From contig ONEJ01000103.1 in NCBI GenBank assembly GCA_900316805.1, positions 1 to 64,000 on the forward strand: a stretch of DNA of 64,000 nt, read 5' to 3'. Positions 17,503 through 25,204 of the stretch are shown here, piece by piece. The notes under the pieces are model-generated. The model was not told the DNA's origin and did not search any database. It saw only the letters and a list, made by a program, of their open reading frames with translations. The stretch's first letter is position 1. Each line of letters opens with the position of its first letter. A program made the translations under genes and the position numbers. This stretch comes from an uncultured Lachnospiraceae bacterium (GTDB lineage: Bacteria > Bacillota > Clostridia > Lachnospirales > Lachnospiraceae).

Positions 17503-17715
17503 GGCTAATCTCCTTTCGCTCTTGTATTTCTCATATAATATGATGAAATTCTGCGTTTGCAATCGCACATCTAAAAAAAGTATATCATTTTCCAAGGAAC
17601 ACTGTCAATCCTGCATTCCTAACGCACTTTTCGCCGTGCACTTTTCGTGTTACAGTTCACAAATTTGTTTATAATATTGGCATTCTGCATGTTGCCGGCT
17701 TTTATAGAGATGATT

Positions 17716-17750
17716 TGGGTACTAAAACAATATATCTTTGTATTCGCCCA
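17716..17750 (+). repeat. Dispersed palindromic repeat, family C, degenerate copy
   Basis: A 35-base unit from TGGGTA to CGCCCA, preceding the better copy at 17787 in the same orientation. It shares TTTGTAT-CGCCCAC at its right side and a following TTATTCTCAAAC tract with that copy, so the two are tandem. Only the right half is well conserved. Confidence 0.5.
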
Positions 17751-17786
17751 CGATTTTCTTATTCTCAAACTTTAATGCTGTGATCT

Positions 17787-17822
17787 TGGGCGCTGGCAAG
17801 TATTTATTTTGTATACGCCCAC
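17787..17822 (+). repeat. Dispersed palindromic repeat, family C, main copy
   Basis: A 36-base unit starting TGGGCG and ending CGCCCAC, with GGCAAGTATTTATTTTGTATA between. Related units lie at 44219-44252 (same orientation) and 60102-60136 (reverse). All share the TGG-CG start, a GGCA/AGCA box, a T-rich middle and ATACGCCCA. Confidence 0.65.
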
Positions 17823-17853
17823 TTTTTTTCATGCTCAAACAAAAAAGCCGAGA

Positions 17854-18783
17854 TTATGGGCGGTAATTAACATTTTTTTTCCGAACCATCATGCAAAATT
17901 CCTCCAGCGTCAGATCATGCTCTGTCATATACTTTGCAGCATCCCTGCCCACGTAGCGGAAATGCCAGGGCTCCCATGCAATCCCAGTCACCGAAACCTT
18001 GTCTTTCGGATATCGCAGGATAAATCCATATTCACTGCAATGGCTCACCAGCCACTGGTTTGCCGGTTCCAGGGCCTGAGACTCATCCATATTTGTATTA
18101 CCGGAGCAGAGAATATCTAGTGCAAGCCCGGTTTCATGCTCACTGTGCCCCGCCGGCATTGTCTCCCGAAGGGTCTCCTCCAACGCCTCCTGTCTGCTTT
18201 TCCCCTGCCGCATCAGTGCCTCCACATCCTCATCTACCAGCTCCTGCTGCCTTTCCCTGCTCCGGTAGGCAGAGGCGATCCAGTAGTCATAACCGGCGTC
18301 TCCTGCTGCCTGAAGCATTTCCTTCAGATCCTGGTACATCCAGTCCGAAGCCATAAGCCTGCCGCCACAGATGCTCCGCAGATGGGAGTCAAAAGCAGCA
18401 TCCAATTCCTTTTCCTTGTTGACCAGCACGCATAATTTTGGATCCTTCTCGTATATCTGTCTGCAATCCCTGCATACTTTTTCATCCAAAATAATTGGAT
18501 CTGTTTCTTCTGGATTCGATGATGTTAAAACTCCGTCAGAAACAGCTTCCTTGTCCGTCTCGTTCCCATCTGAATACATTATTTCCCACATACCGCTTTG
18601 GAATTCCTGTGCCGGCACATTTGCCCCACACTTTTGTATCACGGCGGTAAACATCCCCGCTGCAATCCCCAGGAACACTATAATTTTGACAATAGTATCA
18701 CAGATTTTCCAGTTTCTCCTGATTCTCCTGATTCTCCTGTTTCTCCCATTTCTTCTGTTTCTGTGTAATTTCCTCCGCATCAT
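17854..18783 (-). CDS. VanY-type D-alanyl-D-alanine carboxypeptidase (peptidase M15)
   Basis: Trims the terminal D-Ala from peptidoglycan stem peptides outside the membrane. The 309-residue protein has a very arginine-rich cytoplasmic N-terminus (about 25 residues), one membrane anchor (about 28-48), a linker, and a C-terminal M15B domain. Zinc ligands are visible in AGHSEHETGLALDI (the HxxxxxxD pattern) and in EPWHFRYVG; SAYRSRERQQEL is also typical. The ATG has GGAGGAG six bases upstream. No vancomycin-resistance genes are nearby, so a general wall-remodelling role is more likely. Confidence 0.9.
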   Translation of the reverse strand: MMRRKLHRNRRNGRNRRIRRIRRNWKICDTIVKIIVFLGIAAGMFTAVIQKCGANVPAQEFQSGMWEIMYSDGNETDKEAVSDGVLTSSNPEETDPIILDEKVCRDCRQIYEKDPKLCVLVNKEKELDAAFDSHLRSICGGRLMASDWMYQDLKEMLQAAGDAGYDYWIASAYRSRERQQELVDEDVEALMRQGKSRQEALEETLRETMPAGHSEHETGLALDILCSGNTNMDESQALEPANQWLVSHCSEYGFILRYPKDKVSVTGIAWEPWHFRYVGRDAAKYMTEHDLTLEEFCMMVRKKNVNYRP

Positions 18784-18912
18784 GGTCTGCTCCTCCTGCC
18801 CCTAGTACACAAAATACTAAGTAATTGTTTTTCACTGTACAAGCATAACAGGAAAAAGCATCCCCTTCTGCAACTTACTGTATCTGATTTGCATCATTCA
18901 CAAAAATAGAAT

Positions 18913-19002
18913 CCGCTATACTATGGAAAGTAAATACATGCAATGTTAGGTTTTCCACTCTGTGAAAAGGAGCATGTACGCAGGTAGTATAGCGGTTTTT
19001 TT
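18913..19002 (+). ncRNA. Candidate structured RNA with terminator (or small MITE)
   Basis: An 11-base perfect inverted repeat (CCGCTATACTA at 18913 and TAGTATAGCGG at 18985) encloses 61 bases and is followed by seven T, as in an intrinsic terminator. Inside, TGGAAA (18924) pairs with TTTCCA (18952), and TACATGC (18935) pairs with GCATGTA (18972). These two helices interleave, which implies a pseudoknot or two alternative folds. No downstream gene on the plus strand is in range. The alternative reading is a miniature inverted-repeat element; no target-site duplication is evident. I do not recognise a known RNA family. Confidence 0.45.
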
Positions 19003-19080
19003 GTGGGAGTATGCTAAGCCTTTGTTACCAATTGATATGGGTTGGTGCGATGGCAAGATAGCGATTTAAGAGATGATTAT

Positions 19081-19120
19081 TCTGGGCGGAGAGGAGGATA
19101 TCGAGCCTCCACCGCCCAGA
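19081..19120. repeat. Long perfect hairpin
   Basis: TCTGGGCGG (19081-19089) and CCGCCCAGA (19112-19120) form a 9-base perfect stem, with additional GAGG/CCTC pairing inside. No T-run follows on either strand, so it is not a clear terminator, although its position about 100 bases after the 19225 stop would suit one. Confidence 0.55.
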
Positions 19121-19224
19121 AAAAGCCTCTCCCCCCCTCTATGAGGAAAGGAATCAGACTAGTACAGTGAGAAATAAGACAAGCCGAACAATATTTCTAA
19201 AACAGAAAATAATTACGGCGACAT

Positions 19225-20172
19225 TTACATTACCATCAGAAATATCCCCATTCCTGTGCGAATAACCCAATCTCCCCCTTTGCCGTAATACATCCATGGA
19301 TTTTCCAGCCGGTTCAACACCTGAAAGGAACTGCCATCCGTAAAAACAACTTCATAATCCTTCACTATTCCCAGGCTGACATCTATGGCTGCATGATCAT
19401 CTGCGACAGCACTTTCATAGGAACTACTTTTATCAGATTCTTTCTCGTATACAGAAATTCCATCCTCTGTATGAATTCCGGCGTCTGATAATTCCCAATA
19501 GCTGCACCAGGCTTTTGCCACGGAAAGGAAGCTTTCCTCCTGCTGCTCATTGATCCATGATTCCACAGAGGATGCCAGAACCTCAGGCGGAACTGTCATT
19601 TGATTCCCATAGTTTTTGTTTTCCACACTTACCATATCGCCGAAGTTCAATGGAACTGTCAACCAATACCCATAAATTTTGTGATAGGTACTGTCAAGAG
19701 AAAGAACCATACTGCCCTCCGCGGTATCAGCAGTCAATGTCCAGTAACATATATCCTCCAGGATGGTGCCCCCACTGTCCAGCGGCATTGCATACAGCTG
19801 GTAAAAACACCGGTTTTCCAGCTTGTTCACCGTGATTTCCCGGGGCAGGATCTTCTTTTGATATAGCTTTTTCAGCTCCTCATTAACAATTTCCACCATC
19901 TCCTGATCAGACAACGCATCCTCCCTCTCCCGCAGCTGTACTGCGTAAGGAGCAATTCCCTCCGTCACCTGTCTGGAAAGAGCATTTACCTGATCCGAAA
20001 AGGACTGGTATGGCCGGATCTCACAGGCTTTGAATTCCATTGTCTCATAGGAGAGATGTTCCATGGTCTGCCTGTCGTACCAACGGTCTGCAACCTGTGG
20101 TGCCAGCAGGGCAAAGGCTGTAAACCCAAGACAAAAAAGCAAGGTGAAACTATATTTTATTACAGATTTCAT
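19225..20172 (-). CDS. Exported protein of a two-component operon, unknown function
   Basis: A 315-residue protein with an N-terminal membrane anchor or signal segment (about residues 7-25) and a large extracytoplasmic part. I do not recognise a domain. It is acidic, rich in aromatic residues (YWLTVPLNFGDM, WCSYWELSDAG) and ends in a hydrophobic stretch of about 13 residues. It is the last gene of a response regulator-kinase-exported protein operon, starting 46 bases after the kinase, with GGAGG upstream of its ATG. It may be the regulated output or an accessory sensor of that system; this is inference from position. Confidence 0.7.
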   Translation of the reverse strand: MKSVIKYSFTLLFCLGFTAFALLAPQVADRWYDRQTMEHLSYETMEFKACEIRPYQSFSDQVNALSRQVTEGIAPYAVQLREREDALSDQEMVEIVNEELKKLYQKKILPREITVNKLENRCFYQLYAMPLDSGGTILEDICYWTLTADTAEGSMVLSLDSTYHKIYGYWLTVPLNFGDMVSVENKNYGNQMTVPPEVLASSVESWINEQQEESFLSVAKAWCSYWELSDAGIHTEDGISVYEKESDKSSSYESAVADDHAAIDVSLGIVKDYEVVFTDGSSFQVLNRLENPWMYYGKGGDWVIRTGMGIFLMVM

Positions 20173-20217
20173 GGCTGTTTTCCTCCGTTTGCACGTATCC
20201 TGGAAATATTCGGTGTA

Positions 20218-21258
20218 CTAGCACCTGAAAAAAAGGGTTACCACGGTTCCTTCCCCCAAAGTGCTCTCAATCTTCCAAGCCGCACCATGAAGCTTTACGA
20301 TCCGCTCACAGATTGCCATTCCCAGCCCGGCGCCGCCCTCCCTCCTTGCCCTGGATTTGTCCACCATGTAAAAAGCCTCCGTGATTTTTCCCAGTTCCTC
20401 CTCCGGAATCCCGTTTCCATCATCGGTTACCGTGATCTGATACTGCCCATGAGCCTGACATTGACCCTTTATGGAAATGTGTCCACCCTCATGGCAGGCC
20501 TTTCTCCCATTGTCCACCAGATTCGCCAAAAGGGAAAGTAACAGATCAAAATCTCCTTCCACAATGCCCTCCCGAGCCTCACAGCACAGGGTGATTTTCT
20601 TTTCCTGCAAAAGCCTCCCGGTGGTTTTCTCCAATTGTCCCAACAGATCGCGGATTTTTACCGGCTGCAATGTGATATTCCCTTTTCCGAGACCGATAAG
20701 CTCCATCATTTTATAGGAAAGCTTTTCCAGCCGCCTGCTCTCCCGGTAATGATGGTACATAGCTTTTCTCCCATCATAAATATCCTGAATATTCCGGGTT
20801 ACCTCCAGTCCATAGGTTTCCCCGCCGCTCTCCATTCTCACCACAGCTTTCAGGACATGGACACCTTTCTCCTCCGTCATTTCCCACAGACAATTCTCAT
20901 CGCTGTTTTCCTTCTGTTTCAACGTGTCCCAGAGTTCCCCCGCCCGCCGGCCTTCCGGATAAATGCTGACCCCGTTATCATGATAAATGCAAAATCCATA
21001 GCGGTTATCCAGTATGTTTTTCCCGGCAGACTCCGCCAAAGTGCGGATCATCCCCTCATCCACTGTATAATGATCACTCAGTTCCTCCAGGGAATACAGA
21101 AAGGAATACTGAAACATCCGCAGTTCCTCAAGCCCATTTTCCTTTTCCCTCTCCAGAGCCGTCCGAAAGGAAGTCCGCAGCAAAATCGTACCAAACAGCG
21201 GAAATGTCAGAAGAAAAATAACCAAAATACCAAACAGCATCTTCCAGAATAACTTCAT
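20218..21258 (-). CDS. Sensor histidine kinase lacking the phospho-acceptor (H-box) region
   Basis: Membrane sensor with an N-terminal helix (about residues 8-28), an extracytoplasmic domain to about residue 155, and a C-terminal ATPase. The ATPase boxes are present: N-box LLANLVDNGRKAC (about 243-255), G1 VTDDGNGIP (about 277-285) and G2 GGAGLGMAICERIV (about 308-321). Between RNIQDIYDGRKAMYHHYR and ESRRLEKLSYKMMELI (about residue 172) the expected second membrane helix, HAMP domain and H-box histidine are missing. The junction, near base 20745, stays in frame. Length is 346, against roughly 450 for relatives. ATG overlaps the regulator's stop. Confidence 0.8.
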   Translation of the reverse strand: MKLFWKMLFGILVIFLLTFPLFGTILLRTSFRTALEREKENGLEELRMFQYSFLYSLEELSDHYTVDEGMIRTLAESAGKNILDNRYGFCIYHDNGVSIYPEGRRAGELWDTLKQKENSDENCLWEMTEEKGVHVLKAVVRMESGGETYGLEVTRNIQDIYDGRKAMYHHYRESRRLEKLSYKMMELIGLGKGNITLQPVKIRDLLGQLEKTTGRLLQEKKITLCCEAREGIVEGDFDLLLSLLANLVDNGRKACHEGGHISIKGQCQAHGQYQITVTDDGNGIPEEELGKITEAFYMVDKSRARREGGAGLGMAICERIVKLHGAAWKIESTLGEGTVVTLFFRC

Positions 21259-21914
21259 CTCTGCCTCCTGAAACGGTATCCTACCTTATAAACAGCTTCT
21301 ATCTCCTGCTCCAGCCCGGTCTTTTTTCTAAGCCTCTGTACATGAAGATCCACTGTTCTGCTGTCTCCCATATAGTTGCTTTCCCAAACCTGCTCGTAGA
21401 TCATTTCCCGGTACAGAGCCACATCCGGATTCCTTAGAAAGAGTAAAAGCAGGTCAAATTCCTTCATGGTAAGGGAAATTTCCCTGCCTTCCCGTGTCAC
21501 GCTCCTGGCCGGTATATTCACATGAAGCCCGCAGACATCCATTTCCTGCTCCAGTTTATTGTACCGCCGCAGCACATTTTCAACTCTCGCCAACAGCTCC
21601 AGAATATCAAAGGGCTTTGTCATATAATCCTCTGCCCCCTGCCGCAGGCCTTTTACCTTATCCGGCACCCCGTCCTTTGCCGTCAGAAAAATAGCAGGCA
21701 GCTGCAGCCGGTTGGCATACTCCAACAACTCGTAGCCGTCAATCCCCGGCAGCATGATATCCAGAATACAAAGGTCGAAGTTTCCTCCCTCCATCCGGTC
21801 TGCCCCTTCATTACCGGTTCCCGCCACCTCACATTCATAACCGGCATTCCGAAGATTCATGCGAATCAGATTAGCGATTGCCTCCTCATCCTCTACGATC
21901 AGAATTTTGATCAT
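21255..21914 (-). CDS. OmpR-family response regulator
   Basis: DNA-binding response regulator of 219 residues. The receiver domain (1-115) has the acidic pair in VEDEEA, the phospho-acceptor aspartate in DLCILDIMLPG, FLTAKD with the switch threonine, and the lysine in YMTKPFD. The C-terminal winged helix (about 125-219) has LTMKEFDLLLLFLRNPD and RTVDLHVQRLRKKTG. The start is ATG 21914, giving the standard MIKILIVEDEE. It heads the operon with the kinase and exported protein. Targets are unknown. Confidence 0.92.
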   Translation of the reverse strand: MIKILIVEDEEAIANLIRMNLRNAGYECEVAGTGNEGADRMEGGNFDLCILDIMLPGIDGYELLEYANRLQLPAIFLTAKDGVPDKVKGLRQGAEDYMTKPFDILELLARVENVLRRYNKLEQEMDVCGLHVNIPARSVTREGREISLTMKEFDLLLLFLRNPDVALYREMIYEQVWESNYMGDSRTVDLHVQRLRKKTGLEQEIEAVYKVGYRFRRQR

Positions 21915-22048
21915 CCTCTGTCTGTTCTCCTTTTCATGTGTAATTCTGTTTTCATAGACTTTCGTGACTATAATGACCACACTTTTCTTTTTGTTCCGCG
22001 AATACTACAAATCATAGCAGGTAATTGTATCATACTTGTATAAAAAAT

Positions 22049-22087
22049 GTACGGACTGCTTCCCGGTTCCGGGATTTTCGTCCGTAC
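22049..22087. repeat. Dispersed palindromic repeat, family A, copy 2
   Basis: A 39-base unit with GTACGGAC and GTCCGTAC ends, as at 9523-9561. Its centre has an additional nested hairpin, CCCGG-TT-CCGGG. It lies in the intergenic space between the response regulator operon and the niaR stop. Confidence 0.75.
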
Positions 22088-22138
22088 AACAAGCCGGTTT
22101 TCCGGCATATTCACATCTGTTTTTATCCTTTATGACAA

Positions 22139-22702
22139 TTACTTCTCATTCTGCCCATCCTCGCGGCTCCAGAAGTCCACCGGCTCATAATCCTGCAGCT
22201 TTGCAAGAAATCCACAGGTTTCCAGCTCCCTCTGAATTTTGTCCAGATTCTCCTCACTGGCAGCATAAATCGTATGGTAGTGGTAACCGGAGGTAACATT
22301 TTTCAAAAGGCTTGATTTCCCGGAACGGATCTGCTCCACGTAGTCCTTAACATCCATGCGGGAGCGTATGTTCACGTCTGCCTTGATGACGCCGTATACC
22401 TTATGATAGACGAATACGTCCTCAATCCGGCCCCCCAAGTCCACGATGAGATTCATCTCCTTCTCCACCTCATCGTCCTCGTGCCGCACCTTAAAGACCC
22501 GGCAGACACCGGAATCTCCCCTCAGGATATAGCCCCGGTTGGTGGAAAGGATATCCATCCCGTTGGCCCGAAGCAGGGCGATATCCTGGACGATGACCTG
22601 ACGGCTGACCGCAAAGCTTTTGGCCAGCGCACTTCCCGAGAGAGGGGCATTCTCACTCCTTAACATCTGCGTGATTTTCTGCCGTCTCTGTTCCCCATTC
22701 AT
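22139..22702 (-). CDS. niaR: NiaR-type transcriptional repressor of NAD synthesis
   Basis: Nicotinate-responsive repressor. The 187-residue protein has an N-terminal HTH_11 winged helix (residues 1-60, LSGSALAKSFAVSRQVIVQDIALLR) and a C-terminal 3H domain. The three conserved histidines of the 3H family appear as VFVYHKVYG, and the pair in GYHYHTIYA. It is the last gene of nadB-nadC-niaR; the nadC stop lies inside its ribosome site (GGAGGAATAA). NiaR is known to control nad operons in Firmicutes, and a palindrome over the nadB promoter is a likely operator. Confidence 0.9.
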   Translation of the reverse strand: MNGEQRRQKITQMLRSENAPLSGSALAKSFAVSRQVIVQDIALLRANGMDILSTNRGYILRGDSGVCRVFKVRHEDDEVEKEMNLIVDLGGRIEDVFVYHKVYGVIKADVNIRSRMDVKDYVEQIRSGKSSLLKNVTSGYHYHTIYAASEENLDKIQRELETCGFLAKLQDYEPVDFWSREDGQNEK

Positions 22703-22707
22703 AGACT

Positions 22708-23568
22708 TTATTCCTCCACGGGATGAAGATTCTTCAGGGAAATGTCAAGGATCGGTGCCGAATGAGTCAGCGCACCGCTGGACACATAATCTACCCCCAG
22801 ATCGATGAGTCTTGCAATATTTTCCTTTGTGACATTTCCGGAAACTTCGATTTCAGCCCGTCCGTCAATATAGGAAATGGCCTCCTTTAAGGTCTCTGTG
22901 TCCATATTGTCCAGCATGATGATGTCAGCCCCTGCTTCCACCGCATCCTTCACCATGTCAAGGGTCTCCACCTCTACCTCAATTTTTCTGACAAAAGGAG
23001 CATAGGCTTTCGCAGCGGAAATTGCTTCCTTAACGCCGCCGGCAGCACCGATGTGGTTATCCTTGAGCAGGACACCGTCGGAAAGATTATAACGGTGATT
23101 ATTTCCACCGCCTACCCGAACGGAATACTTCTCAAAAATACGGTTGTTGGGTGTCGTCTTTCTGGTATCCAGAAGCTTGATCTTACTTCCCTGCAGCAGC
23201 GACGCAACTTCATGGGTGTAGGTGGCAATGCCGCTCATACGCTGCAGATAGTTGAGGGCGGTTCTCTCCCCGCAGAGCAGGGTCCGGATATCGCCGTGAA
23301 CCTTCGCCATCAGCTGCCCCTTTTTCACCGCATCACCATCTTCTACATAAAACGCAACCATAGTCTTCTCATCCAGAAGGGTAAACACGCGGGCAAACAC
23401 CTGCAGACCGCAGATAATGCCATCCTCCTTACAGATTAAGTCTACCTCCCCCGGCTGTGGATGGGGCATAACACTGTTGGTGGAAACATCCTCGCTGGTG
23501 ATATCCTCCTTAAGGGCACTTAAAATATAGGGATCTACATTTAATTTCAAAGTAACCTGATCATACAT
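22708..23568 (-). CDS. nadC: Nicotinate-nucleotide pyrophosphorylase (carboxylating)
   Basis: Converts quinolinate and PRPP to nicotinate mononucleotide. The 286-residue protein has the full type II phosphoribosyltransferase fold. Diagnostic stretches are GERTALNYLQRMSGIAT, LLDTRKTTP and GGGNNHRYNLSDGVLLKDNH, and the C-terminal VSSGALTHSAPILDISL. The ATG has AAGGAG seven bases upstream. It lies between nadB and niaR; no nadA is in the window, so quinolinate synthase must be encoded elsewhere if the pathway is complete. Confidence 0.95.
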   Translation of the reverse strand: MYDQVTLKLNVDPYILSALKEDITSEDVSTNSVMPHPQPGEVDLICKEDGIICGLQVFARVFTLLDEKTMVAFYVEDGDAVKKGQLMAKVHGDIRTLLCGERTALNYLQRMSGIATYTHEVASLLQGSKIKLLDTRKTTPNNRIFEKYSVRVGGGNNHRYNLSDGVLLKDNHIGAAGGVKEAISAAKAYAPFVRKIEVEVETLDMVKDAVEAGADIIMLDNMDTETLKEAISYIDGRAEIEVSGNVTKENIARLIDLGVDYVSSGALTHSAPILDISLKNLHPVEE

Positions 23569-23671
23569 GACTTTTCTCCTTATTCTTTATTCATAAACTG
23601 CTGGATACTCTTCGCTTCCAGCTGCATTGTTTTTCGCTGCAACAATGACACAGAATCATATGCATGAGCCT

Positions 23672-25033
23672 TTAGCAGCTCCGTCGAAATGCCACCACGG
23701 CTCTGCCACGACTGCTCCCTAGGTTCTCTCCCTTCTCATTCATCAATCTCTCGGCCTCAATAATCGCCTCTCTTACGCACCTGTGATAGCGGCTTGCCAG
23801 CGCCTTCTGGTCTTCATACTCTTCCAGAGAAACCACATCGAAAAGCTTTGCTTTTTCCGATTCTGCTTCTGTATAGGTCTCTTCCATCTGCTTTGCCGCT
23901 CTTCCCGCAAACACAAGGCTCTCCAACAGGGAATTGCTGGCCAGGCGGTTCTTGCCGTGAACGCCGTTGCAGGCAGTTTCCCCTACAGCATAAAGCCGCT
24001 CCATGGAAGTATGGCTCTCATGGTCAACCCACACACCGCCCATAAAATAGTGCTGGGCGGGCACCACCGGAATGCATTCCTTCGTCACATCGTACCCCAT
24101 CTGGCGGCAGTGCTCCACGATATTGGGAAAATGCGTCCGAAGCTCCTCCTCCGGAATTGGGCGCAGATCCTCCCATACGTGCTCCGTATGATCCTTTTCC
24201 ATCTGCTTATAGATTTCCTCCGTCAGCCGGTCTCTGGGCAGCAGCTCATCCACAAAGCGGTTCATATTCTTGTCATACAGCTTCGCGCCCTCTCCCCGGA
24301 CAGACTCCGAGATCAGAAAACTTCTGTCCTCTTCCCGCTCCGAATAAAAGGTAGTGGGATGAATCTGCACGTAGTTCACATCCTTAAGCCGCACCCCATG
24401 CATAATGGAAAGTGCCAGCGCATCTCCCGTCAGATGCCGGAAATTCGTGGAATGGCGGTACAATCCGCCGACGCCTCCGCAGGCCCACACGGTATAATCC
24501 GCCTGAATTTTCTCAAGGCTTCCATCTGCTCTGCGGACCACCGCCCCATAACAGCAATTGCCCTCCGTCACGATATCCAACATCTTGGTATTCTCCAGAA
24601 TCGTCACATTGGAAAGCTTCCGGACAGCAGCCAGCAGCTTACTGGTGATTTCCTCTCCCGTGATATCCTCGTGAAAAAGGATCCGCTTGTCCGAATGGGC
24701 CCCCTCTCTGGTAAAGGCCAGGGCGCCATCTTCCTCTCTGGCAAAGTCGACACCATATCCCAGCAGATCTCCTATCACCTTCTGGGATGAACGGATCATG
24801 ATTTCTACCGATTCCCGGTCATTCTCATAATGACCGGCCTTCATGGTGTCCTCGAAATAGCTGTCGTGGTCCTCTTCATCCTTCAACATACAGATCCCCC
24901 CCTGTGCCAGGTAGGAATCACTGCTTGTCACATCGGATTTGGTGATGATCGTAATTTTTTTGTCCTGCGGGAGCTGCAGGGCACAATATAACCCGGAACA
25001 GCCACTGCCCACGATCAATATATCTGTTTTCAT
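23672..25033 (-). CDS. nadB: L-aspartate oxidase, probably frameshifted at the 3' end
   Basis: FAD enzyme that oxidises aspartate to iminoaspartate for NAD synthesis. The 453-residue frame opens with the dinucleotide fold ILIVGSGCSGLYCALQLP, then SSDSYLAQGGIC, the active-site HPTTFYSE and RGEGAKLYD, and GRAAKQMEE. Start ATG 25033 has GGAG six bases upstream. After LMNEKGEN the frame ends early at 23672. In the +2 frame an open stretch continues to TAA 23580-23582, ending ELLKAHAYDSVSLLQRKTMQ and on to QQFMNKE. That stop abuts the nadC ribosome site, as expected of the real end. A shift between 23672 and 23738 is therefore likely. Confidence 0.88.
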   Translation of the reverse strand: MKTDILIVGSGCSGLYCALQLPQDKKITIITKSDVTSSDSYLAQGGICMLKDEEDHDSYFEDTMKAGHYENDRESVEIMIRSSQKVIGDLLGYGVDFAREEDGALAFTREGAHSDKRILFHEDITGEEITSKLLAAVRKLSNVTILENTKMLDIVTEGNCCYGAVVRRADGSLEKIQADYTVWACGGVGGLYRHSTNFRHLTGDALALSIMHGVRLKDVNYVQIHPTTFYSEREEDRSFLISESVRGEGAKLYDKNMNRFVDELLPRDRLTEEIYKQMEKDHTEHVWEDLRPIPEEELRTHFPNIVEHCRQMGYDVTKECIPVVPAQHYFMGGVWVDHESHTSMERLYAVGETACNGVHGKNRLASNSLLESLVFAGRAAKQMEETYTEAESEKAKLFDVVSLEEYEDQKALASRYHRCVREAIIEAERLMNEKGENLGSSRGRAVVAFRRSC

Positions 25034-25152
25034 AAAAAACTCCATGTCCTGTGATACCTCAAATGTATCACCCTACTTGCATCGCGTCCCCTGCATCATC
25101 CGCATACATAAAAAACAGACAATAACATAGAAAACGATACTGCATGACATGG
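25034..25152 (-). promoter_or_regulatory. nadB 5' leader with hairpin near the ribosome site
   Basis: About 110 bases between the promoter and the nadB start. On the minus strand GTGATAC and GTATCAC form a 7-base perfect hairpin close to the ribosome site. CTCCATGTC near the -10 region is the exact complement of GACATGGAG, which contains the start-proximal GGAG. Part of the first arm lies upstream of the likely transcription start, so the long pairing may act in DNA or only partly in RNA. Function unknown. Confidence 0.4.
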
Positions 25153-25181
25153 AGTATAACACATATCTTGACACCTGACAA
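25153..25181 (-). promoter_or_regulatory. Sigma-A promoter of nadB-nadC-niaR
   Basis: On the minus strand -35 TTGTCA (25176-25181) and -10 TATACT (25153-25158) are 17 bases apart. The -35 lies within the palindrome at 25166-25183. Confidence 0.8.
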
Positions 25182-25183
25182 GA
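25166..25183 (-). promoter_or_regulatory. Probable NiaR operator over the nadB -35 box
   Basis: An 18-base interrupted palindrome TCTTGTCA-GG-TGTCAAGA (one mismatched pair) covers the -35 of the nad operon, which ends with niaR itself. Position and gene context make it the best candidate for NiaR autoregulation; the exact consensus was not checked. Confidence 0.6.
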
Positions 25184-25204
25184 CAGTTGCCGTATTAATT
25201 CAAC

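Larger units (their letters stand above)
18784..19224. other. Gene-free 440 bp with structured elements
   Basis: Space between the carboxypeptidase (reading away) and the stop of the exported-protein gene, with no supportable CDS on either strand. It holds a candidate structured RNA or MITE at 18913-19002 and a long hairpin at 19081-19120, each listed separately. Confidence 0.6.

Noticed and set aside
17854..18783. Vancomycin-resistance gene call (vanY)
   Set aside because: No vanHAX, vanS or vanR genes nearby; M15 carboxypeptidases are common wall enzymes in Clostridia.
19081..19120. Terminator call for the long hairpin
   Set aside because: The stem is strong but no T-run follows on either strand.
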